From: Vicia villosa
Lineage: Eukaryota > Streptophyta > Magnoliopsida > Fabales > Fabaceae
Assembly (NCBI RefSeq): GCF_029867415.1
Contig: NW_026705449.1
Span: 608,509 to 672,508 of the forward strand
DNA length: 64,000 nucleotides
Direction of reading: 5' to 3'
Every line of letters begins with the position of its first letter. Within the stretch, counting starts at the first letter, position 1. Made by a program: the position numbers and the translations under genes. Shown piece after piece: positions 1 through 11,682 of the stretch. The notes below the pieces were generated by a model. The model was not told where the DNA came from, searched no databases, and was given only the letters and a program-made list of their open reading frames with translations.

Positions 1-473
1 GGAACCTTCAAAATAAAAAGTTGAATAAGACTCTTTGTTACTTGGTTCAGCGGTTTCTGGTGCTGAACTTGGTAGGGAGGATTACGGTCCGATCCCCCGC
101 AACTACAACTGAGTAAACAAAGGGTTATGCCACGTAAGTACCAGAACCCCGTGCAGAAAAGGAATAGAGTCACTAACCGGTCGTCTTGCTATAAGTGTGT
201 GGAGATAACGGGCTTAATGTGATTGCGCCTGAATGAAAAAGAGCAAAAAGGATGAGTAAGTTAGGCTATGGTATAATAATATGATTTGAATTGGTTTGTG
301 TATTTAGAAGGCTTATGTCTGCATATTTATGGTTAGTGTTCTTACGATGTTCTTAGTGTGCAAGATTAGTACCTGTCGATGCAAACTTACTCGAAGAAGA
401 TTTGTAGCCTAGGATGAGTAACTGTTGATGTATTTGTTCTTTCTTTCTTTGTTCTTTCAAGTGTGGGAGAATT
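1..473 (+). mobile_element. Athila-like 3' internal/UTR segment
   Basis: Non-coding DNA directly upstream of an LTR in the same orientation. It ends in a purine-rich stretch (GTGTGGGAGAA at 461-471) that fits a polypurine tract. The style (a phrase near 80-105 about a GGTAGGGAGGATTACGG motif, then a long spacer and tract) resembles the 3' end of Athila-type Ty3/gypsy elements. No protein domain is visible, so the lineage rests on resemblance only. Confidence 0.5.
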
Positions 474-1553
474 TGATCAGTGCATTTTGATGCACGTTCT
501 TCCATGTTTGTACTCAAGCATTTCTTCGGTTTGTTTTATTTATTTTTATGTTTTAATATGTTTTTATAATTTACTTTATTTTTGCACTTATTTAATTTTC
601 GCACTTTATTTTCAGCTTTAGCAGTCTGCACGGAAACGATCATAACTGAAGTTCTGGGAGTCCAATTGAGGCGTTCTAATAATCGCCGGAAAGCTAAGAA
701 AGAGAGCTACGACTTTCGTGTTGGAGTCGAAGTCAGATTCAGAGCCTATATTTCCCAGATTTGCGTTTGAAGCTGCTGCACTATTTTATTTTCAGTTTTT
801 GGGTCGTTAAGTAGTAGGTCTGGTTTTGTAATTCGACCCAGTTGGGTCATAAACGGGTTGTGTGTTTTTCCCTAAGACCTAGAATCCGCGGTACTGTTCA
901 TGACATTAGACTATTCACGATTTTATTGTTTTGAGAGCTCGAGACGTTGATCATGAAGAACTAAGTTTAAGGGTTGATCTACTGTTCATGTTCCACCGGA
1001 TCTTTGAGGTTTTATAATTTTAATCCCAATTCTTTTCCCTTTCAATAATCTTCTATATGTGTTGCATGCTTCATTCAATTCATACATAATATTATTGATT
1101 TAATTCGATTGGTTTATGTTTCTTGATCTGTTTCGCGATTTAGCGTTGCTTTATCGTTAACTTGCGTATGTCAAATCATGTTTGCTTAATTCATGAGTGC
1201 TGAATCCGTTTGCTTTATTCGGATAATAGGATAAACCGTATAGTACCAATTTCGCTTGTTTATTGTTGCTGTAATCGAATAGGGGATAGAATTCTCTTAG
1301 GGATTAGATTTATGATTACCAATGATAAGTGGGGAACCCGAACAGTAGAACAACTTATTTTATAATCACTTTTTAGAATCACTTAATTGCAATTTCTTTA
1401 TTAATATAATCCTAAACCAAACCCTCCATTAATCGTTACTGTAATTAGTTAATAAGAATAAGAATCCTTGTGAGACGATATCCGAGTTGTCGTTACCGTC
1501 GTTACTACAGTTTACAAAACACTCGTTTTTTATCCGTGTGCGACAGCGGATCA
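474..1553 (+). mobile_element. Athila-like 3' LTR
   Basis: A 1,080-base LTR beginning TGATCAGTGC right after a purine tract and ending GCGGATCA, so the termini form a short inverted repeat (TGATC/GATCA). The next base starts the coding sequence of an opposite-strand copia element in mid RNase H, which marks this boundary as an insertion point. The expected 5-base site duplication is GGCAG at 1554-1558; its partner lies left of the window. The opening TGATCAGTGCATTTTGATGC is typical of Athila LTRs as known to me. No coding sequence inside is credible. Confidence 0.6.
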
Positions 1554-3007
1554 GGCAGCGACATACTCGGCTTCACAGTTTGACAGTGTGACTATAGGTT
1601 GCTACTTTGACATCCAATTGAAAGCAGTATCTCCCACAAAGAAAACAAAACCAGTGGTGCTCTTTCTATCATCCAAGTCTCCACTCCAATCGCTATCACT
1701 ATAGCCAACAATCTCATAATTGTTAAAAGAGCAATAGTGCAAGCCAAAGTTTGTTGTACCTTTGATGTATCAAAGTATTCTCTTTGCCGCCTTGAAGTGA
1801 GTTGTTGTTGGAACTTCCATGTAGTGACCTACGATTCCTACAACATAGAGAATATATGGCCTTGTACTTGTCAAGTAACGTAGACTTCCAGCCAAACTTT
1901 TATAAAGAGTTGGATCCACAATATTTCCATTTTCATGCTTGCTTAATTCGCTGCCACATTCCATTGGGGTGCCAAATGGATTGGCGTCATCCATCTTGAA
2001 TTTCTTAGGTACTTTTTTGGCTTAGCCTTCTTGGGCGATGAAATTTCTTTGTCTTTTTGCTTTACTTTGATGTCGAGATAATATGTAATGAGCCCCATAT
2101 CCGTCATCCCAAATTCGTTTGACATGCCTTTCTTGAACTCCTTGAACATGCTTAGATTATTCCCTATGAAAACCAAGTCATCTACATACAAGCATACAAT
2201 CAAAATATCTTCACTTTGCGCTTTGATATAAAGTGCATGCTCATATGGACACTTGATGAAGTACTTGTCTTGAAAGTAATTGTCAATTCGAACATTCCAA
2301 GATCTTGGTGCTTGCTTGAGACCGTACAATGTCTTCTTCAACTTACATATTTGTTTTTTCTTTCCGTTTTAATTCATAGCCCAATGGTTGCTCAATATAA
2401 ACTTCTTCAAGAAAACCATTCAAAAAGGCCGACTTCACATCCATTTGATAGATCTTCCATTTATTTTGGGATGCCAAAGAAATGATCAGTCTAATAGTTT
2501 CAAGACGAGCAACAGGAGAAAATACCTCATCATAGTCAATTCCTTGTCTTGGACTATATCCTTTCTCCTCCGATTTTGTTTTATATCTCTCCACGTCTCC
2601 TTTTGTATTCTTCTTCGCCTTGTACACCATCTTACTCCGATTGCTTTGTGTCCTCGTGGAAGCGTAGTAAGTTCCCGCGTATCATTCTTCGTGATTGACT
2701 TGATTTCTTTGTCCATTGCATCTCTCCCCTTTATGTTTTCCGCCGCTTCTTGATAGCTTAGAGGCTCACAATCACCAAAATAACAAAAGAGATTAATGTC
2801 GTTTTGGTTTCCATTTACCTCATAAAGCTCTTCAATGCTCCTTAGTCGCGGTGTTCTCTCACCTGAGCTTGTTTCTTCCAAACTTGGTGTTGGTGAGGTC
2901 GGTGGTGTAAGATGTTCCTCTATCATTTGTTGTTCCATTTCTTCTTCTTCACAAAGGAATAAAATCATACCTTTCTTCTTGAACACTTCAATCCCAAAAA
3001 TCTTCAT
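1554..3007 (-). pseudogene. copia reverse transcriptase/RNase H remnant
   Basis: Minus-strand fragments carry copia reverse transcriptase blocks: VFSPVARLETIRLIISLASQ, then [11 protein letters not shown], then LYGLKQAPRSW, then the polymerase motif CLYVDDLVFIGN near 2185. RNase H follows toward 1554 with a DWSGDLDDRKSTTGF-like block and LSNCEAEYVAA. The linker between integrase and polymerase is acidic (2486-3007). At least three frames are needed to read it. The coding is interrupted at 1554 by the Athila-like LTR. Confidence 0.8.
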
Positions 3008-3079
3008 TGTCGAACTCCACTTTGCAACTTATGACGATTTTTTCACTATTTGGATTATAAAGCTTGTACCCTTAGGAGC

Positions 3080-3760
3080 TTGAGTCATAACCTACGAACA
3101 CGTACTTATCACTTTTATCATTGAGCTTTGTACTCCTTTAGTCTAGAACATGGGTATAGGCAACGCTTCTAAACATTTTGAGGTGAGAGATCTCGAGCTT
3201 CCTTCCAATCTATGCTTCTTGAGGTGTCTTATCATGCACGCTTGTTGTTGGGGAGTGATTTTTCAGGTAAACCGCATATACCACTGCTTTGACCCAAAAC
3301 TCCTCCTCGATTAGATCTCATGGCCTTAATGGAAATACCACTTTCTTTCTCCAAAAGTTCTTTGAACTTCTTCAAATCTTCAAACACTTCTTATTTCTCC
3401 TTCAAGAAATAAACCCAAGTTTTTCTGGAATAATCATCAATAAAGAGGAGAAAGTACTTACTCTTGCCAAAAGAGTTAGGTTTGATTGGTCCATAAACAT
3501 CAATATGTATGAGCTATAGCGGCTTTGTCGCTCTTGATGTTGATTCCTTTGGAAAGCTTTTCCGGAATTGCTTCCTAATTAGACATCCTTCGCAGAGTTG
3601 GTCTGGATGGTTGATGCTAGGCAAGCCTCTCACCATCTCCTTCTTTGCCAAACGTTCTATACCGTCAAAGTTGAGATGCCCGAATCATAGATGCCATAGA
3701 CACGAAGAATTGGTATAGCATGCCTTGAAACATTTGCCACATCATTTTGAATGTTCAAGA
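3080..3760 (-). pseudogene. copia integrase remnant
   Basis: In the reverse complement a GAG-pre-integrase zinc-binding block (FGHLNFDG ... CEGCLIRKQF) is followed by the integrase core start (IHIDVYGPI ... [19 protein letters not shown]). Frames are broken by stops and small indels, and the region after the second catalytic aspartate is poorly preserved. It lies between the gag/protease piece and the reverse transcriptase piece in the correct order, so it belongs to the same dead element. Confidence 0.7.
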
Positions 3761-4001
3761 TGAACATTCTATTCTTTGACATAGGTACATTAGTAATCAA
3801 GTTATATCTACAATCTCTTTAAAAAAGACTATGTTCTTTCAAGTGGATGTCATAGCCTTTTTCTTATAATTGTTCCAAGATCAAAATATTATTCTTCATG
3901 TTAGGCACATAATAGACAGTATTGGAGATATATTGATGACTCCCATTCTTCAACCATATGAGAATTTTACCTTTGCCTTTGAGTGGTATCTTTGAGTTAT
4001 C

Positions 4002-4274
4002 TCAAAATGAGACATCTCCGGTTGTCGCTTCAATGATCTCTATGAACATGCTTCGATCTCTGCACATGTGGTTGCTTGCACTAGTGTCGAGGTACCACTT
4101 GTTTCTTTTCTCTTCAACTTGGTTTTGGCACGCGAGAATCAAAGTTTCTTCTTTGCCGCATTTTTCTTCTACGAAGTTAGCTTTCTCTTCAACCTTCTTT
4201 GAGAATCTACACTCGGATGCGTAGTGACCAATCTTGTTGCAGTTAAAGCACTTCACTTGTGATTTTTCATACAT
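4002..4274 (-). pseudogene. copia gag zinc knuckle and protease start
   Basis: A 90-residue frame holds a CCHC zinc knuckle (CFNCNKIGHYASEC, near residues 9-22) and then the protease region WYLDTSASNHMC. In copia proteases the catalytic motif is normally DTG or DSG followed by a hydrophobic or small residue. Here it reads DTS, so the glycine appears lost. The gag body upstream and the 5' LTR are missing. Confidence 0.75.
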
Positions 4275-4320
4275 CGATTATGAATTTCCTCTTCCACGAC
4301 CTCTTTTTACTTGTGCATTC

Positions 4321-5004
4321 TGTAACACCCCAAATTCTACCCGAAATTATAATGCGGAAAATATCAGAATATTTTAAAATTTCAAACAACACATTGGGGT
4401 ATCACATATAAACTTAGAACTTCAACTTGTATTTCATTCAACAATGATACATAGCATTCGAATTAACAATCAACTATCAGCTTATCTCAACTCAAACAAT
4501 CTTGGAATATAATAAGTACTTCATATTATTCAACTTGGATTCAACAGTTATAATAACAACAACTAAAACATCAACAACCTAGAGATAACGATATAAGCAA
4601 CCCCTTGAGTGCTACATATCAGAGCGACACACCAACTGGACTCGATGAAGCAACAAACTTCCACAACTATACTTGAGTACCGCCTATTTCCCATAGTAGG
4701 GGATACATCAGCAGAAAGAGTGAGATATCAAACTATATAAATAGGATTATGATAAATCATATATTAGGTAAAGAATATAAATGAATCACTGCCTCACACA
4801 ACAACAACATAAACAGTACAAAGAACATCATAAATGAATAGTCATGATATCAACATATAAACATATTCAACAGGTCATCATATAAGCATCAACAACAAGT
4901 CAACACATAGGCATCTTCAACAAGTCAACATATAAGCATCTTCAACAACTCAACATATCAACATCACAATGCATAAACTGCAACTTCAACCAACAACAAC
5001 AGAC
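4321..5004. repeat. unassigned LTR-like fragment starting TGTAACACCCC
   Basis: The sequence changes abruptly at 4321 from copia coding DNA to TGTAACACCCCAAATTC. Many plant Ty3/gypsy LTRs begin with TGTAACACCCC. It runs about 680 bases, A/C-rich with runs of CAACA and CATATAA, with no open frame of note. It stops at 5004 where a SIRE-type LTR end begins. Without a second terminus I cannot say whether it is a truncated LTR or another repeat. Confidence 0.4.
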
Positions 5005-7270
5005 TGAATGTGGAGAAAAACACAAGAAAGGGGGGATTGAATTATGTTCTTTATCAATTAAAATTCCCTTTCTTTTTCTCTTACGTCTTTTCTTTCTTTC
5101 ATTTAACCATCTATTGGATTATGCTTTGATATTGCGGAAGCATGAGGTGTAGAACTACATAACCAATAAGATGTTCATTTTAACTTCTGTGTGTCATCAG
5201 AACTTCTGACTTGCTCAGTACAGTTCTGAGGAGCTTTCGCTTGAATGTTCTAAGTTAAAACGATTATTGCAGAAAGTAAAAGACACATTTATTTTTATCT
5301 TGGTCCACCTTCTTCAGGTGATTTGCCTCTCAATAAAGGTCCTAATCCACTATAACCAAATCATGATTACAACTGCACGATCCTCCGTCGTGACTAACAA
5401 TCCTGCACAGCTAACTGCTGTGACTAACCCTGCACAAGCTACCGGCGAGTGACTTACCCCTAGATGACTGAACCTTTCAATGATCTCTTCTGGATATAAC
5501 GTTCATCAATCTAGTAACCTGTACAACAACGCGTTATGACTAACTCCTTGCACAGCTACCAGTTGTTACTGACTGCAATGGACTGTTCAGTGATCTCCAC
5601 GAGATATAACATCCATTGACTCCTGGACTCCTGACCTTCACTTGGTCTCCAAGAGATTTTCACAATGACCGCAGTCGATTGTCTTCTCAAGCTTCTGACC
5701 GTAACTGGTCGCTTAAGGCATCATTACCAAATTAAATTGATTTCAATACAATGCTTCTTAATAAGCAGATATTCTAAGTACAATCTAGGCGATACAATGA
5801 CAAGTAATCACTATGAGTGAGTGAATAATCTTTGGAGTCTTCTTGTCTGCATCTTTTGAATGGGATCTTTGCTTCTTGGTGGTAAGCAGAATAAGAGCTT
5901 CAGCTCCATATGTTGAGTGCATCTTCAAGTTGATCTTCATCTTCAAATCTTCTTAAGCTGATTGAGAACTACCGCTCTATTGTAAATTGCTTCTGATTTG
6001 ATTTTTATTTATTCTGAGGGCAGGTTCAGAGCAACAGTTGGGTTTTGAGTTCCTTCTTGAATTGATCTTTGTCTCTCACTGCCGATCTTATTGTCTCTGT
6101 AAAGCATTCAACAGTTTGAAGATCTCAGATATATTTATGTTGACCATCAACTCAGTGTATATAATTCTTCTAAGACACTCTGATGTAGAGTGAATTATGA
6201 TTTAATCTTTGCATTCTTTTTCACTCATTGCTATCCTTCAAATGAATCTCCATTACATGCAACATTTTATCTTCTGGAGTCTTTTCTTCATATAGGCTTA
6301 TGATCCGTGTATAACAACACTATTTTGTATCATCACATACTGAGTATGTGTTTCCTCTTTCTGTGACTTCAGAAGCATGATCTTAAATTTCTTCGTTTAA
6401 GCTTTCATGCTCTACATTCTTAATAAATTCTCAGGATCTTTCTTTTGTTGCGCTCTGTAGATGCATAATGGATATACTCACTTGTTACATATTCCCAAGT
6501 CTGGAGTTTAATCTATTTATAGCTTGATGTGTTACTGTTGGAATAGAGCCATTGAGATTTGTTTGAATATTACTTTGAATACTTTGTCTCAGTTGAATCA
6601 TGAATGACAAGTGTTCTTTTGCTGCAGAGCCTTATATTTAACAAGATGATTTCAGTTGGCGGCGTGCTTCTTTGGTTTAGCTTGTCTTCCCAACTAGCTG
6701 CATGTGGGTTGCTTCTTCAATCAACCTTGGGATTTGTTCCATTTAATTGTTGTAACCGTTTTGCTAATGATGATGTTTGTACTGGTTCTCCCTTAGATTC
6801 TGAGACTTGTTTTTCTCCTTTCAAGACTGTTTTTATATGATAGCTTGTCTTCTTTTACTTTGTAGACAGAGAATAGATGTCATGCAATTTTATCAAAGCT
6901 AGTTGTCTTTGAAGCTTCTGAATCTTCTAACTACTGGGTTATGAGTATCTTCTATAGATGTTGTACTGGACCAAGATGTTGCTTGTGCTTCTGACAGTGC
7001 TTATTGTTTTGCATGATGACTTGATCTTCTGTCTTCAATTGTTGAGATTCTGCGTTGCAACATCAGAACTTCTGATCTTCTATTCTTGTTGTACCGAGAC
7101 TTCATGTATCAGATAATTTTTTGTAATTCCTTGAGACTTTTTTGATGTACTTTTCTGATTCTGTGCTTGTTGTATGTAAGCATTGATATTGCTTTGAAGA
7201 TTTATCTTGTTGAATTCTAGCTTCTTGTGATACTATTGTTGTTGCGTATTCTTCTGAATGGTCTTGTTTC
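5005..7270 (-). mobile_element. SIRE-type LTR and 3' region, reverse orientation
   Basis: Starts TGAATGTGGAGAAAAACAC and contains AAGGGGGGATTGAATTATG, the reverse complement of the LTR 3' end seen in the other SIRE-type copies (AATTCAACCCCCC-like block before TTCTAAGTG). Further on are the inverted counterparts of the LTR interior, for example the tracts around 5290-5700 with repeated ACTAAC/TGCACA words. I could not find a clean TGTTAG-type LTR start, so the split between LTR and 3' untranslated DNA inside this span is uncertain. Confidence 0.6.
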
Positions 7271-8647
7271 TTATTGTTGCTTCTCTTCAGTATTTGTTGG
7301 TTGAATTTTCATATTTGCAAAATTTTCAACTTGCTTTGGCTTTTGATGTCCAAGCTTATCATGAAATCTAACATTGATTGATTCTTCAACAATCAGAGTT
7401 TCTGTATTGTATACTCTATAGCCTTTCGAACGTTCAGAGTATCCAAGCAGAAAGCACTTTTGTGCCTTAGAATCAAACTTGTTTAGATGTTCTTTAGTAT
7501 TCAGAATATAACAAGTACATCCAAAAGGATGGAAATATGAAATGTTGGGTTTTCTATTCTTCCACAATTCATAAGGAGTCTTTTCAAGAATAGGTCTTAT
7601 AGAGATTCTATTTTGAATATAACACTTTGTGTTTATTGCTTTTGTCCAGAAATGTTTAGCCATATTGGTTTGGTTAATCATGGTTCTAGCCATTTCTTGC
7701 AATGTACTATTCTTTCTTTCAACCACTCCATTTTGTTGAGGAGTTCTAGGACAAGAGAAATCATGAGAAATGCCATTTCCATTAAAGAACTTTTCAAAGA
7801 GATTGTTCTCGACTTCTCCACCATGATCACTTCTAACCTTTATGATCCTAAATTGTTGTTCATTTTGAACTTGGTTACAGAAGTCAACAAACACAGAATG
7901 TGACTCATCCTTGTGTTTTAGAAACTTGACCCATGTCCATCTGCTATAGTCATCAACAATTATCAATCCATACTTCTTGCCTCTGATTGATGTAGTTTTC
8001 ACTGGACCAAATAAATCAATATGCAGAAGTTCTAATGGTCTAGAGGAAGAGACAACATTCTTTGATTTAAAAGAAGGTTTTGAGAACTTTCCCTTCTGAC
8101 ATGCTTCACACAGAGTTTTTGAGTTGTACTTCAGATTGGGAAGACCTCTAACCAAATTGAGTTGGTTAAGCTTATATATTCTCCTCGTGTTAACATGTCC
8201 TAATCTTCTGTGCCAAACCCATTGCTCATCGTTAACAGACAGAAGACAAGTTACTTTCAGAGATTTAAGATCAGAAAGATCAATTTTATAAATGTTGTTC
8301 TTTCTCTTGCTAGTAAATAGGATTGATCCATCCTTCTGACTTACAGCTTTACAAGATTTTTGATTAAAGATGTCATAGCCGTTGTCACTTAATTGACTTC
8401 TGGACAACAAGTTATTTGCTAATCCTTCTACTAATAAAACATTAGTTATAGAGGAAGATTTACCGTTACCAATGGTTCCAGAACCAATAATCATTCCTTT
8501 TTTATTACCTCCAAATCTAAAGTCTCCGCCAAATTTAAGCTCCAGGCTTTGGAACATTAAATTTCTTCCTGTCATATGTCGCGAGCATCCAGAGTCCAGG
8601 TACCAAGACTGGTGTTTCAACTTTGCTGTGAAAGACATCTGCAACAT
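7271..8647 (-). CDS. pol: protease-integrase polyprotein fragment (SIRE-type), no RT
   Basis: A 458-residue open frame starting at an ATG (8647) that overlaps the gag reading by 113 bases. Protease active site DSG lies in WYLDSGCSRHMTG (residues about 16-28). GAG-pre-integrase follows (WVWHRRLGHVNTRR ... CEACQKGKF), then the integrase core with HIDLFGPV, VRSDHGGEVEN and NGVVERKNS, so the D,D,E catalytic set is intact. The frame ends after the integrase C-terminal part (ESINVRFHDKLGHQKP), and reverse transcriptase is absent. The intact length suggests a fairly recent deletion or luck; expression is unknown. Confidence 0.75.
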   Translation of the reverse strand: MLQMSFTAKLKHQSWYLDSGCSRHMTGRNLMFQSLELKFGGDFRFGGNKKGMIIGSGTIGNGKSSSITNVLLVEGLANNLLSRSQLSDNGYDIFNQKSCKAVSQKDGSILFTSKRKNNIYKIDLSDLKSLKVTCLLSVNDEQWVWHRRLGHVNTRRIYKLNQLNLVRGLPNLKYNSKTLCEACQKGKFSKPSFKSKNVVSSSRPLELLHIDLFGPVKTTSIRGKKYGLIIVDDYSRWTWVKFLKHKDESHSVFVDFCNQVQNEQQFRIIKVRSDHGGEVENNLFEKFFNGNGISHDFSCPRTPQQNGVVERKNSTLQEMARTMINQTNMAKHFWTKAINTKCYIQNRISIRPILEKTPYELWKNRKPNISYFHPFGCTCYILNTKEHLNKFDSKAQKCFLLGYSERSKGYRVYNTETLIVEESINVRFHDKLGHQKPKQVENFANMKIQPTNTEEKQQ

Positions 8648-10256
8648 AAATTATTTTCTCCTTAGGTACCCACATCTTTTTGGGTCCTCTTTGGTTAAAG
8701 TTTCTAAAGTTCTGTTTGAACTTTGGTTTAGCATGAAAATTTTCAGAGTAAGATGTGTATTTGATATCATGTGTGTGACCAAAGCTAAATTGTTTGTGCA
8801 GTGGTTTATATGTGATATTCATTTTATCAACATGTGTTAGGTTGGTATGTTTCTTTCCCTTCGGGAGTTTCATAACAAATTCCTCTTCTGTTGTTTCCAC
8901 TTACACCATAGATCATTGAAGTCATTTTGCTTCTACCTATGCTTTTAGAAAGAAATTTTTGAAAGCTAGATTCATATTCTTTAAGAATATTTTTCGAACT
9001 TGAAGCAGTTTCTGAAATAGAGATTTTTTTAGTTTTATGTAACTCTTCTTTGAGTTTGACATTATTTTTTTTAAGATCAGAGTTTTCTGATTTAAGTTCC
9101 TCAATTTCAGATACAAGGCTCTTCTCAAGTTTCTTGTATTTGATTTTGAGTTGAATGTAGTTTTCAAGAAGTTCTGACAAACTTTTTACAAGTGCATACC
9201 TAGTAAGTTCAGAGAATACCTCTTCAGATTCTGATTCAGTGTCAGAGTCATCTGTTGTGGTAGCCATAAAAGCTAAGTTGGCATGTTCATCTTCTGAGCT
9301 TGATTCATCTTCTGAAGATTCTAAATCATCCCAGGTAGCCATCAAACTTTTCTTCTTTTCAAACTTTTTCTTTGGCCTTTCTTTTTGTAACTTAGGACAA
9401 TCATTTCTGTAGTGTCCTAGTTCTTTACATTCATAGCAGATGATACTTCTTTTGCTTGACTTCTTTCATCCAGAAGATTCTGCTTTATCTTTTGATCTTT
9501 TGTAGTTTATGAATTTCTTTTGTCTGTGCTTCCACATTCGGTTTATCCTTCTTGAGAGAAGAGATAACCCATCTTCTTCTTCTTCTGAAGAAGAGTCCTC
9601 AGAGCTTTCTTCTTTAACCTGAAAAGCATTAGTTTCATAATTTTTAGTAGATTTAAGAGCAACAGACTTACCTGTCTTTTAAGGCTCATGTTCATCAAGT
9701 TCTATCTCGTGACTTCTTAGTGCACTGATGAGTTCTTCTAAGGATATACTATTCAAATCTTTTGAAACTTTGAATGTAGTGACCATTGGTGCCCATCTTC
9801 TGGGTAAACTTCTGATGATTTTCTTGACATGGTCTACTTTGGTGTATCCTTTGTTCAGAACTCTTAGGCCAGCAGTCAGCGTTTGAAATCTTGAGAACAT
9901 TGTTTCAATGGACTCATTTTCTTCCATTTTGAAAGCTTCACACTTCTGAATGAGAGCCAGATTGTCTCTTTTACTTGAGCATTTCCTTTATGAGTCATTT
10001 TGAGAGACTCAAACATGTCATTTGTAGTATCTCTATTTGTGATTTTTTCATACTCTTGTTTTGAGATAGCATTGATCAGAATATTTCTAGCTTTGTGGTG
10101 ATTTTTGAAATCTGTCTTTTGTTGTTTGGTCGTGATCTTTCTATCAATCTGATTTCCTTCTTCATCTACTGGATATCTATAGCCGTCTAAGACCATATCC
10201 CATAAGTCAGCATCTTGACCGGAGTATTCAAAATTCTCCCCATAAGGGTAAACAAA
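8535..10256 (-). pseudogene. gag: SIRE-type gag, frameshifted and internally deleted
   Basis: Several minus-strand frames together cover gag. The N-terminal part is at 10256-9679, with an internal deletion just after the GENFEY motif. A zinc knuckle (CYECKELGHYRNDC) reads near 9400-9445. An acidic linker and coiled-coil-like stretch rich in E, K and L spans 9345-8827, and a C-terminal part spans 8900-8535. At least three frame changes separate them. The C-terminal frame overlaps the start of pol by 113 bases, as in the two plus-strand relatives in this window. Confidence 0.75.
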
Positions 10257-10637
10257 CTATGAAAGTATCACTTGGGAAAGCCACTTTCCCATGCTTAAAG
10301 TCTTAAGGCAACATGCCCCTGGATATGATCACTGTTTTAAATGATTCGCCAATTTCTCAACAGAGTTTGAGACCTCAAAAGATTAAACTTAATCACTGGT
10401 GCTTATGTGTAAGCTTCCTTAATAGCAGATGTTGTTCCTAGATGTTATTGTCAGAATATGATCTTGAGTACCGTACGCAGAAAGCTATTAAAGGAAGTAT
10501 TTTAGCATATCACTTGGCTAATCATCCTGTTGAATATTATCAGTCAGTCAAGTTTGATTTTCCCGATGAAGATATGCTCGCACCTTCTGTAAAAGCTGGT
10601 CTACTGATGAAGATATTCCTGCATCATCAGTAAAAGT
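10257..10637 (+). pseudogene. Ogre/Tat RNase H fragment
   Basis: From 10442 a short frame reads MLLSEYDLEYRTQKAIKGSI followed by LAYHLANHP, then KFDFPDEDM. This is the RNase H/linker region of Ogre/Tat Ty3/gypsy polyproteins. The first 185 bases of the span hold no readable domain. It is followed directly by the CTTCAGTAAAAGTTGATG-type repeats that form the Ogre 3' UTR, so this is the 3' coding end of a broken Ogre. The left part was lost at the junction with the SIRE-type element. Confidence 0.6.
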
Positions 10638-11677
10638 TGAAGGTTTAGAAAACACTTAGAAGGGGGGTTGAATAAGTTTTTCCTTTTTCGTTTGCAACAA
10701 CAATAGACAAAACACAATTATTTTTATCTTGGTTCGTTTGCAACTCAAACTACTCCAGTCCACCCGCCAAGGTGATTTCGCCTCTCTCAATCGAGGACTA
10801 AATCCACTATAATCAAAACTGATTACAAATGCACAACCAACTGTTGTGACTAACGATACAATGCACAAGCCAACTGAAAGTGACTAACAATACAATGCAC
10901 AAGCTAACTGCAAGTGACTAACACCTCTAAGACAAACTAGTCCTAGCCCTCTTGAGAAATCTAACCAAACTGGTCTCTCAAGGAACAATTACAAAATAAC
11001 TTCAAATAATAGTGTTTTAGATTGCTTCTAATAAGCTTTAATCACAACTATGATTTTTTCACTAAGTTTTAGTACAAAGAGTATGAACTCAGAATGTTAA
11101 CGTATAAATATTTTTCTTCAACGTTAGAGTTCACGTTGGCTTTAATAATGTTCGTCGTTACTCCACACTTTTCTTTTTCAAGCGATCTTATATTTATAGT
11201 TTCAAGTATTTTTTTGTTATCTTGATCTTTGGAGAGAGCATTAAATGCTTGCGTGTTTGCTTTTTGTTTTTGTTTCTCCAACGAGTTGCATGTGCGTTGT
11301 TTTTTCAATCAACCTTGGGAATTGTTCCATTTGAGTGTTTCAGCCGTCTTTTAATCATCATGTTTTTAACGACATCTTATCTTGATTCAGAACTTTGCAT
11401 CTATTCAGAACTTCTGTTCTGACTTGAATATAACTTCTATGAGAGTATGTCTACAGCGTTTGGTGCATTCAGAAGTTACTTCATTAGAACTTCAGCGACT
11501 TTTCCTTTAAGCGTTTGTTCAACTTTACATAAATTCATGTTCTGATGGCACTTGTATTAGAACATCTTCTGAAATGAGAAACATATAATTAGAGTACCAC
11601 ATTTACTTATACAAAATTTATTTACTTGTTATCATCAAAACACTAAGATATGATTAGAACCAAACTATGTTCTAACA
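10638..11677 (-). mobile_element. solo LTR, SIRE-type, reverse orientation
   Basis: A 1,040-base LTR. On the plus strand it starts TGAAGGTTTAGAAAACACTT and ends AACTATGTTCTAACA, so in its own direction it is TGTTAGAACATAG...CCTTCA, matching the LTR at 49962-51072. It is flanked by the perfect 5-base duplication AAAGT (10633-10637 and 11678-11682), with no internal sequence. It therefore arose by LTR-LTR recombination after inserting into the Ogre repeat tract. Confidence 0.85.
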
Positions 11678-11682
11678 AAAGT

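Larger units (their letters stand above)
1554..4320 (-). mobile_element. degenerate Ty1/copia element, minus strand
   Basis: Reading from 4320 down to 1554 gives the Ty1/copia order: gag zinc knuckle, protease, GAG-pre-integrase, integrase, reverse transcriptase, RNase H. No LTR is present at either end. The right end stops at an unrelated LTR-like start (4321) and the left end is cut by the Athila-like LTR. Frameshifts and stops divide every domain, so it is a dead relic older than the Athila insertion. Confidence 0.8.
5005..10256 (-). mobile_element. deleted SIRE-type (Maximus) retrotransposon
   Basis: A minus-strand Ty1/copia element closely related to the full-length copy at 28606-38421. 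From right to left: broken gag (10256-8535), protease-integrase frame (8647-7271), then 3' DNA and an LTR (to 5005). Reverse transcriptase and RNase H are missing. The gag start, primer site and 5' LTR are also missing at 10256, where the sequence changes to Ogre-related DNA. It could move only in trans, if at all. Confidence 0.75.

Noticed and set aside
4321..5004. Assignment to a named chromovirus LTR
   Set aside because: Only the TGTAACACCCC start is visible; without a second terminus or internal domain, the lineage cannot be supported.
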